DNA of 64,000 bases, from the NCBI GenBank assembly GCA_963810055.1, contig CAWEME010000008.1, forward strand, positions 124,001 through 188,000, written 5' to 3'. The notes under the pieces were generated by a model. It saw nothing but the letters and a program-made list of their open reading frames with translations. It was not told the origin of the DNA and searched no databases. Both the position numbers and the translations under genes were made by a program. The stretch is from REEB95 sp963810055 (lineage in GTDB: Bacteria > Pseudomonadota > Alphaproteobacteria > ATCC43930 > CGMCC-115725). Shown here piece after piece: positions 58,061 to 64,000 of this stretch. Numbering within the stretch: the first letter of the stretch is position 1; each line of letters starts with the position of its first letter.

Positions 58061-59398
58061 ATGACCAAGCGACCGATCGGGATCGATCTTTTTGCCGGAG
58101 CGGGAGGAATGAGCCTCGGCTTCGAGCAGGCGGGTTTCGACGTGGTTGCCGCCGTCGAGATCGATCCCGTGCATTGCGCTGTCCACAAATTCAATTTTCC
58201 CAAAACGGCCGTGCTGCCCCGATCGGTAGTCGGCCTGAAAGCCGCCGACATCCGCATTGCGGCTGGCATCGGTCGAAGCCCGATCGATTGCGTATTCGGC
58301 GGGCCCCCCTGTCAAGGATTCTCGTTGATCGGCCATCGCGCGCTCGAAGACCCGCGCAACAGCCTTGTGCTCGAATTCGTGCGCCTGGTAGCTGAACTCG
58401 ACGCCCGCACCTTCGTATTCGAGAATGTCAAAGGACTTACCTTAGGGAAACACAAACCGTTCTTAGACGAGCTGGTCGCCGCCTTCCATCGAGCCGGTTA
58501 CACAGTGCGGTTGCCGTGGCACGTTTTGAATGCCGATCGCTACGCCGTTCCGCAGCACCGCGAGCGATTGATCCTGTTCGGCGCAAAAAAGGGCGAGAAT
58601 ATTCCGAACTACCCCGTTCCTCTCGTGAATCCGATTGACGATCGGAAATCTATCCCCGGCTTGCCGATCGGTCCGAGTTGCATTGCGGCGCTAGCCGATC
58701 TTCCCGACGCCGATCGCTTCGACACGCTTATCGAAACGGACGCCGTTCGCACGACTTCATTCCGCACGCCGTCACCCTACGCCGCCGAATTTAGGTGCCT
58801 TACGAACGATGCGTGGCACCGTGGTTACGTTAGAAATTGGAATCCAGCCGTTTTGACTTCCAGCGCCCGCACGAGCCACACCGCCATTTCGCGCCGTCGA
58901 TTCGAAGAAACGACGCCCGGCAAGGTCGAGCCTATCAGCCGCTTTTTCAAACTTTCGCCCGGCGGCTTGTCGAACACTTTACGCGCTGGAACCGACGGAG
59001 CGCGCGGCGCGTTCACCAGCCCGCGCCCCATCCATTACAAATACCCCCGTTGCATCACCGTGCGCGAAATGGCCCGGCTCCATGGCTTTCCCGATTGGTT
59101 CAGATTCCACGCGACCAAATGGCACGGCGCGCGACAGATCGGCAATGCCGTTCCGCCGCCACTCGCAAGAGCGATCGCCGGCGCCGTCGCAAAGGCGCTG
59201 CGAATCCGCCCGTCGCGTCCCTCTCGTGTCGTCGATCTTGGGGATGTGGCCTTGCTGTATATGGAAATGTCAGCGGCGGCAGAGCACTTCGGCGTCGAAC
59301 CTCCGAACGGCCGCCGTGATCGCAAAAGCGGTGCGCGCAAGCGCAAACAGCACGAGATCGAGGAAACGCGCCGCCGCTTGAGGATCGTCTATGCCTAA
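58061..59398 (+). CDS. DNA (cytosine-5) methyltransferase
   Basis: This type II methyltransferase (445 residues) puts a methyl group on cytosine C5. Motif I is DLFAGAGG (9-16), motif IV GPPCQGFS with catalytic Cys84, motif VI ENVKG (121-125), motif VIII QHRERL (165-170), and motif X RQIGNAVPPPLA. A basic tail follows (RDRKSGARKRKQHEIEE). The recognition site is unknown. I prefer the ATG at 58061 with GAGG 9 bases upstream; the ATG at 58052 or GTG at 58046 are possible. The 3' end overlaps the endonuclease gene by 8 bases. Confidence 0.95.
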   Translation: MTKRPIGIDLFAGAGGMSLGFEQAGFDVVAAVEIDPVHCAVHKFNFPKTAVLPRSVVGLKAADIRIAAGIGRSPIDCVFGGPPCQGFSLIGHRALEDPRNSLVLEFVRLVAELDARTFVFENVKGLTLGKHKPFLDELVAAFHRAGYTVRLPWHVLNADRYAVPQHRERLILFGAKKGENIPNYPVPLVNPIDDRKSIPGLPIGPSCIAALADLPDADRFDTLIETDAVRTTSFRTPSPYAAEFRCLTNDAWHRGYVRNWNPAVLTSSARTSHTAISRRRFEETTPGKVEPISRFFKLSPGGLSNTLRAGTDGARGAFTSPRPIHYKYPRCITVREMARLHGFPDWFRFHATKWHGARQIGNAVPPPLARAIAGAVAKALRIRPSRPSRVVDLGDVALLYMEMSAAAEHFGVEPPNGRRDRKSGARKRKQHEIEETRRRLRIVYA

Positions 59399-60203
59399 GA
59401 AACCACACGCCCTCAATCGCTACGAGTCTCTTATCGAGAAGATATTTTTCGACCATTACAAGAAAGGCGCCACCCAATTCGAATTCGATCGAGAGGAGCT
59501 GATCGCCGCCGCTGCTGCATTGGGCTTCGATACCGTCAAGAATGTCGGCGATGTGATCTACACCTTTCGTTATCGGAAAAGTCTTCCCGACAAGATTCTT
59601 GCCACTCAACCGGAAAACAAGCACTGGCTCATTCTCGGCGCCGGCGATGCGCGCTACCGATTCCGTCTCAGCAACCTCGCCTATATTCACCCGACGCAAG
59701 GGCTGATCGTTCGCAAAATTCCGGACTCAACGCCGGAAATCATCGAGCGTTACGCCTTCACGGACGAACAGGCGTTGCTAGCAAAGATTCGTTACAATCG
59801 CCTGATCGACATTTTTCTTGGGATCACGGCGTATTCTCTCCAAAACCATCTTCGCACCAACATCGCCAATTACGGACAAATCGAGATTGACGAACTTTAT
59901 GTCGGGGTAGACGCACGCGCCGCTCAGTACGTTGTGCCGGTTCAGGCCAAGGGCGGTAAAGATGTGATCGGCGTTATCCAAACGATCCAAGATACCGTTT
60001 TTTGCGAGGCCGAAACCCGTTACGCTAACTCTATCCCGCGTCCCGTGTCCGCTCAATTCATGGAGAACGATACTATTGCCCTGTTCGAATTGCATTTCGA
60101 CGGCGACGACGTTTCGATCATTCAAGAGCGCCATTACAGGCTCACGGAATCCAAGGACATCACCGGCAAAGACCTAAAGGCGTATCGCAAGAATAAGGTC
60201 TAA
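59391..60203 (+). CDS. Type II restriction endonuclease (PD-(D/E)XK-like)
   Basis: This 270-residue protein overlaps the methyltransferase gene by 8 bases and completes a Vsr-methyltransferase-endonuclease set. A likely catalytic core is IEIDELYVGVD (Glu165, Asp167, Glu168) followed by VVPVQAKGGKD (Gln185-Ala-Lys187), a Q-x-K variant of the D/E-x-K motif. RYNRLIDIFLG and TLFELHF-type strands surround it. I infer cleavage of the site that the partner methylates. The exact family and site are not known to me. Confidence 0.82.
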   Translation: MPKKPHALNRYESLIEKIFFDHYKKGATQFEFDREELIAAAAALGFDTVKNVGDVIYTFRYRKSLPDKILATQPENKHWLILGAGDARYRFRLSNLAYIHPTQGLIVRKIPDSTPEIIERYAFTDEQALLAKIRYNRLIDIFLGITAYSLQNHLRTNIANYGQIEIDELYVGVDARAAQYVVPVQAKGGKDVIGVIQTIQDTVFCEAETRYANSIPRPVSAQFMENDTIALFELHFDGDDVSIIQERHYRLTESKDITGKDLKAYRKNKV

Positions 60204-60287
60204 CTCGGTCGCGCCCCCTTGATCGAGTGCCCGGAGCGTACCGCGCTGGGCGGGCGCAGCCTTATCCCATCGAGAGGAAACCCTTTT

Positions 60288-60476
60288 CTAAAGCATGATC
60301 TTGGCGCGCCGCGTTTCGGCGCGGCCAGACTCTACACGCCCGCCGGTTAGGAGTAAGCCGACACCAAAGATCGACAAAGCGCCCTGGAATCCGACCACAA
60401 TAAAAAGCCCCAGCATGGCGAACGGGAAGAATCCGATGCGCCAGATGAGATGAAGGGCGTAATCAACGGTTCTCAT
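60288..60476 (-). CDS. Small membrane protein, copy 2 (inverted)
   Basis: This 62-residue protein shares WRIGFFPFAMLGLFIVVGFQ and GALSIF with copy 1 at 52042-52200, then diverges into a charged tail (GRVESGRAETRRAKIM). The upstream DNA with GGAGG and GTTTTTGA-like sequence is also shared. The two copies face each other across 8.3 kb. Function is unknown; a one- or two-span inner-membrane peptide is likely. The flanks 60204-60287 and 60477-60585 hold no gene. Confidence 0.75.
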   Translation of the reverse strand: MRTVDYALHLIWRIGFFPFAMLGLFIVVGFQGALSIFGVGLLLTGGRVESGRAETRRAKIML

Positions 60477-60585
60477 TTATGGCCTCCGTTTTTCTCACAT
60501 CAAAAACGCGACGGTCGATATTATCACCAAAGATTTCATGGGCCGGTTTCCATGATATAAAAATTTGAACCCCATTTATTCGGCA

Positions 60586-61626
60586 TCATATCATTTTGGA
60601 TACGTGTTTTCGCGGTTTCTCCGGCTTCCCGGTTTTGAAATTCCTTGGCCACTGTAACAGAATTGCCGCGTCTCTCGGTTCCACCGGGGAATCCAATTCG
60701 AATTCAGGCTTTCGGGAGGCATTCACGGTCTTTTCGTATATCCAGAGCCATCGCTTTGAGAGCCCGTAAAAGTCTCGCAGATGTTCGGGGAATTCTGTTA
60801 GCGGGGTATCGATGGCACTGCTTTCTTTGGTTTCGCGCCGATTGGGGGGAAGGCCGAGGCATTGGAGCACCAAATTGTCGTATATTCCGGCGAGTTCCTG
60901 TTTTCGCGCGGTTTTGAACGGTATTCCATGCCGCCAGGCCTCGTCCGCCGCCGTCGCCAAAAGCATTTGAATGGCATTTCGGACGGTTTCCCTGGCATTT
61001 GGGATTTCGAGCCTGGGGGAAAGCAATTCGACGGCCCGCTGAATAACCGTTTCCCTGAATTCAAAATAGGGTTTCGCCCCGGCGGGCTTGCTCATCGCAA
61101 TTCGAATGGCCAATTCGGTCACGCCTAGGGTGGAGCCGCTCATGGTACTGGCGATAACCTCATCCACCAGCCGGTGGACAATCGCTTGAGGAGTCGCATC
61201 TTTCCAGGATTCGGGGTCCATCGCCCGGTTGAAAGCCCTGGTCATCTCCCGAAAGGCCACAAGCACCAGGGCATATTCGAAGGCCCGTTTGCTCGGGAAC
61301 CTTCGATAAAATGTATCGGGCGTACTGCCGGAATCCCGGCAGATCATCGCGACCGAGACTTTCTTGAAATCCTCCCAGGCGAGCCGCTGGACGGCGAAAT
61401 TGAAGAAGATCATGGTCAGACCGTGCCTGCCGCCATGACCCGTCACACGCTGTTCCCGGTGCCGCTTTCCCCGCCATGCTGGCGCACCGGGGTTGTGCTT
61501 CCTCTCCTCCATGCGAAGTTTGAATATTGCCTTCCTCGCCGCCTTCTTGCGATCTTCGACCGTTGTCTCCACCTTCGTCCTCTTCACCCGGCGCTTCGCC
61601 GGAAAGACCCCGGAAAATTGCCCCAT
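60586..61626 (-). CDS. TetR-like regulator with long N- and C-terminal extensions
   Basis: This is a 346-residue protein. A TetR-type helix-turn-helix occupies about residues 78-125 (FKKVSVAMICRDSGSTPDTFYRRFPSKRAFEYALV). Before it lies a basic region of about 70 residues (KRRVKRTKVETTVEDRKKAARKA). After the ligand domain there is an extra tail of about 80 residues. Normal TetR proteins have about 200 residues with the HTH at the very start. AAGGAGG stands 5-6 bases before the ATG. Target and ligand are unknown. Confidence 0.75.
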   Translation of the reverse strand: MGQFSGVFPAKRRVKRTKVETTVEDRKKAARKAIFKLRMEERKHNPGAPAWRGKRHREQRVTGHGGRHGLTMIFFNFAVQRLAWEDFKKVSVAMICRDSGSTPDTFYRRFPSKRAFEYALVLVAFREMTRAFNRAMDPESWKDATPQAIVHRLVDEVIASTMSGSTLGVTELAIRIAMSKPAGAKPYFEFRETVIQRAVELLSPRLEIPNARETVRNAIQMLLATAADEAWRHGIPFKTARKQELAGIYDNLVLQCLGLPPNRRETKESSAIDTPLTEFPEHLRDFYGLSKRWLWIYEKTVNASRKPEFELDSPVEPRDAAILLQWPRNFKTGKPEKPRKHVSKMI

Positions 61627-61636
61627 TTACCCCTCC

Positions 61637-61994
61637 TTACCCGGAATCTTGATTCTGCTTTTGGACGATCGAAAACGAGCGATTTCCGGCCAAATTTCGA
61701 GAAAGGATTTCAGAATCTATATCTGAATTAAAAAGTATAAAGTTGGGGAGGGAATCGTCTTCCATGATTACGAATGCGTACTTCTTTTCGGTATCAAATC
61801 CATTTGTATATGTGATTTCGAAATGGCCTTGCCTGTTTCCTCGATTGCGACTTTCTTTTTTTCTCAAAGAAAATAGCGGCCTTTTGCGGGTCTATCCCGG
61901 GCCTTGGCTTGCGCGGCGAATTGACGGAAGATTTCCGAGATCGTCTGCGTCGTGGACGGTTGTGAATTGATGCAGAAGGCCGCTTGATATTCAT
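61637..61994 (-). pseudogene. Small coding remnant with shifting frames
   Basis: The ATG at 61994 overlaps the HTH gene stop (ATGA) and has AAGGAG upstream, so translation should start here. The zero frame, however, gives an Arg-rich, unlikely product of 66 residues. The neighbouring frame reads AAFCINSQPSTTQTISEIFR QF-type protein to RPAKGRYFL. A third frame after a run of A (near 61855-61862) reads HFEITYTNGFDTEKKYAFVI .. ILFNSDIDSEIL. Probably one small gene broken by indels, real or from sequencing. Confidence 0.4.
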
Positions 61995-62284
61995 TGCCGC
62001 TCCTTTATGTTAGGCGTCCTGTCGGAGCCCGGCTGACCACCAGAAGGCCCTGACTCAGAGGTGCTCGACCTGAGATGCTCCTCAATCCATGCGAGGAGGT
62101 CTCTGCGACGATATCGGATGGAACGAGATGAGACTTTCACGAAGCGTGGACCGCCACCCCGAATGCGCCAATTTTGAAGAGCGCGAACGGTGTAACCCAG
62201 AAACGCAGCCGCTTGGCGTTCATCGACAAGCCGATCTAGCTCGGGATCGAAACCAGGCTTTGGAGAAGGTGGAGACATGTCCAT
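61991..62284 (-). CDS. AlpA/excisionase-like helix-turn-helix protein
   Basis: This 97-residue protein has a MerR-type winged helix of the excisionase/AlpA kind: ELDRLVDERQAAAFLGYTV, RALQNWRIRGGGPRFVKVS, then IRYRRRDLLAWIEEH. The polar tail (RSSTSESGPSGGQPGSD) is disordered. Such proteins act as recombination directionality factors or prophage/island regulators. Its presence supports a mobile origin, although no integrase is seen in the window. Confidence 0.85.
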   Translation of the reverse strand: MDMSPPSPKPGFDPELDRLVDERQAAAFLGYTVRALQNWRIRGGGPRFVKVSSRSIRYRRRDLLAWIEEHLRSSTSESGPSGGQPGSDRTPNIKERQ

Positions 62285-62369
62285 CGCTCAAACCTCGTCA
62301 CTTGCGATGGTCTCTTAAATAATCCTAATCGGATCAATAGTCCCATATGGCAATCGGCAAGAACCCGCC

Positions 62370-63137
62370 TCAGTTTTGTGCACGGTTGTTGCGAGGGGAG
62401 CGGTTACGGCGTCCCTGTGCATCGAAATGGCTAGACCCGATCACCTTCCGCATGGCGGTGACGAGCTCAGCGGCCCGTAAAGTCGGGTCCAGGGGCGTCA
62501 GCGCGGCCCAGCAAAATTCATAGGCTCGCGATTTCTTAATATTGCCATAGGCGGAGTACGTGAACGGCCTGCCTAAAGTCACTTCCCAAAAATGCTGTGC
62601 ATTGAACACCCATGTCCAAAGGCCTAAATCGAGCGGATGGCCGCTCTTCTTTCGTTGCTTGAGAGCATACTGCGCCAAATTCCGCAGGATTTTGACGGCC
62701 TCAAGAATCTGGCGCTCTTTCAGGAAACTGACCGTTTCCGTGTTGGGTTCATTTCGATATCGGATAATGGTGTGACCAATAGGAGTTTTTTCATTTTTAT
62801 CATCATCTAAATCAACGAATTCATTTTCGAACGGCCGTATTCGAAGATGCCGTTGTTCCCACCAAAGAAACTCTGACGCTGAATCGCTTAGGGACGCGAG
62901 TTTCGTATCCAATTTATCAGCCGCTTTTTGAATGCTGCGAATCTCATTGCGAATTTTACGGGATGACTTTTTGCCAGCAATATCGTTCTTGAAATCTCGG
63001 TAGTGTATGGCTCCGAGGTGCAGAAATTTTCGCAGCGATCGGACGTGGCCCGGGTCTTGAATATCAAAATATCGTGCCAATTCCCGAACCATGGCTGGCG
63101 GGTAGCATTTCAAATTGGCACGGTAATTTGGTGTCAT
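62370..63137 (-). CDS. Hypothetical protein
   Basis: This 255-residue, mostly helical protein is not one I recognise. Visible features are a basic middle segment (KSSRKIRNEIRSIQKAADKL), an acidic patch (DLDDDKNEK), and a Trp-rich segment GLWTWVFNAQHFWEVTLGRPFTYSAYG. The end is basic (GRRNRSPRNNRAQN). It diverges from the next gene. Confidence 0.55.
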   Translation of the reverse strand: MTPNYRANLKCYPPAMVRELARYFDIQDPGHVRSLRKFLHLGAIHYRDFKNDIAGKKSSRKIRNEIRSIQKAADKLDTKLASLSDSASEFLWWEQRHLRIRPFENEFVDLDDDKNEKTPIGHTIIRYRNEPNTETVSFLKERQILEAVKILRNLAQYALKQRKKSGHPLDLGLWTWVFNAQHFWEVTLGRPFTYSAYGNIKKSRAYEFCWAALTPLDPTLRAAELVTAMRKVIGSSHFDAQGRRNRSPRNNRAQN

Positions 63138-63229
63138 CGCCGTATTTCGATCATTCCCTTTTCGAATTTCTCGGAAAGACGCCTACGAGAATGATTATAA
63201 TGGCCAATAAATCGGAAAAGGAGTCCGCT

Positions 63230-63943
63230 ATGCTAGGAAAAGAAGCAGTAGAGTCAGCGATTGGTGTTCTTGAGGGCGCCTCGGCCACCATCGACACATG
63301 GCTTCTGATCTTCACATTCATTGTGGCGGTCGGCGTGGTTGGAGAGGCAGTATTTGGCGTTGCCCACTTGATTAACGCCCATAAGTTACAACCACTTCGT
63401 GAACGGCAAGCCCAATTAAATGCGTTGGAACTTTCTGGACTAAATAGCAAAATAGCCGACGCAAATGAGCGCGCCGCCGAGGCCAATCGGAAAGCCGCTG
63501 AAGCGGCTTTAGCATTAGAGAAATACAAAGCGGCACGGGTAATCAAACCAGGTGGCCTAGCTCGCATAACCGCAGCGCTGTCACCGTTTGCCAAAACAGA
63601 ATTTGATGTTGCCGTTGGTCCAATGGGCGATCCTGAGCCAGAACTTTTGGCAACCGCTATTACCTCTGCTCTCACAAACGCCGGATGGCTCCAAATTGCC
63701 TGGAAAACATCGGATGCCCAACTAACGCTTGAGAAACCGGGCAAACCAACTTTTGGCTTTGCAGCAGTCACAAATGTGATTGTGGATATACACCCAGGGC
63801 AGGCGACGCGCCTCTGGCCGATTGCAAGAGCTGTCGCAGCGGCCCTAAACGCTGAGGGGATCGCCGCCGACGCCCAACAAGGCTCTGGCGGCAGAAACAC
63901 GAACGAGAATGCGATCCATATAATGATTGGCAGGAAAATGTGA
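63230..63943 (+). CDS. Membrane-anchored coiled-coil protein
   Basis: This 237-residue protein has one transmembrane helix (about 24-47, WLLIFTFIVAVGVVGEAVFG). A coiled coil follows (about 52-100, rich in Ala/Glu/Lys with ANERAAEANRKAAEAALALE). A C-terminal alpha/beta domain (FDVAVGPMGDPEPELLATAI .. RLWPIARAVAAALNAEGI) closes it. I chose the ATG at 63230 because AAAAGGAG stands 6 bases upstream; earlier ATGs at 63191 and 63200 lack an RBS. Similar proteins occur in alphaproteobacterial islands. Function unknown. Confidence 0.65.
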   Translation: MLGKEAVESAIGVLEGASATIDTWLLIFTFIVAVGVVGEAVFGVAHLINAHKLQPLRERQAQLNALELSGLNSKIADANERAAEANRKAAEAALALEKYKAARVIKPGGLARITAALSPFAKTEFDVAVGPMGDPEPELLATAITSALTNAGWLQIAWKTSDAQLTLEKPGKPTFGFAAVTNVIVDIHPGQATRLWPIARAVAAALNAEGIAADAQQGSGGRNTNENAIHIMIGRKM

Positions 63944-64000
63944 GAGCATCGTCCGTCAAGTGCGGGATCATCGCCCTAATTTGACGGTTTAGGCGGTTTG

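Noticed and set aside
60645..61731. Plus-strand open frames opposite the TetR-like gene
   Set aside because: The minus-strand product has a clear HTH and a strong RBS; the plus-strand frames have neither.
50647..64000. Integrase gene and a second tRNA-fMet attachment site
   Set aside because: I looked for a tyrosine or serine recombinase and for a repeat of the tRNA 3' end and found neither in the window.

Overview
The window is a GC-rich alphaproteobacterial chromosome segment. The evidence is the gene order tuf / tRNA-Trp / secE-nusG-rplKAJL-rpoBC / rpsL-rpsG-fusA-tuf / S10-spc-alpha, an adk gene between secY and rpsM, ATP12-type and DUF1489 proteins, and an rrn operon laid out 16S-tRNA-Ile-tRNA-Ala-23S-5S-tRNA-fMet. 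The 16S sequence looks like a Rhodospirillales-type alphaproteobacterium; I cannot place it to genus.

Region 1 (1-31.4 kb, + strand) is the core gene-expression block. It holds the 3' end of one tuf gene, tRNA-Trp, secE, nusG, four ribosomal stalk/L1/L11 genes, rpoB and rpoC, the str operon, a second tuf, then the S10, spc and alpha operons ending at rplQ. Spacing is tight, with many ATGA-type overlaps. Good promoters are visible before rpsL and before rpsM.

Region 2 (31.4-45 kb) is housekeeping, mostly on the - strand: an LplT-like MFS transporter, acylphosphatase, a biotin-dependent acyl-CoA carboxylase (alpha and beta subunits), an ATP12 chaperone, an RluC/D pseudouridine synthase, RarA, a DegQ/HtrA protease and LipB. 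On the + strand are tRNA-Leu, an SRPBCC protein, HMG-CoA lyase and DUF1489; a Spy-like periplasmic protein lies on the - strand. Several genes here, and the second tuf, carry single-base frameshifts that leave both flanking frames well conserved. This looks more like indel errors in the assembly than decay.

Region 3 (45-50.65 kb) is a complete rRNA operon with promoter, boxA-like element and a pre-23S processing stem.

Region 4 (50.65-64 kb) begins at the 3' end of tRNA-fMet. It is visibly more A/T-rich and looks like a genomic island or defence cluster. It holds a ribbon-helix-helix protein with its own palindromic operator, a HEPN-like protein, a membrane protein of a mobile-island family, a class II tRNA-like gene with a GAA anticodon, and a PD-(D/E)XK-like protein. 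A membrane-anchored unknown protein is paired with a YaaC-like protein. A Vsr / cytosine methyltransferase / restriction endonuclease set follows, then a TetR-type regulator, an excisionase-like HTH protein and two further unknowns. Two inverted copies of a small membrane-protein gene (52.0 and 60.4 kb) flank the defence genes. No integrase is present, so the island probably continues past the window end.
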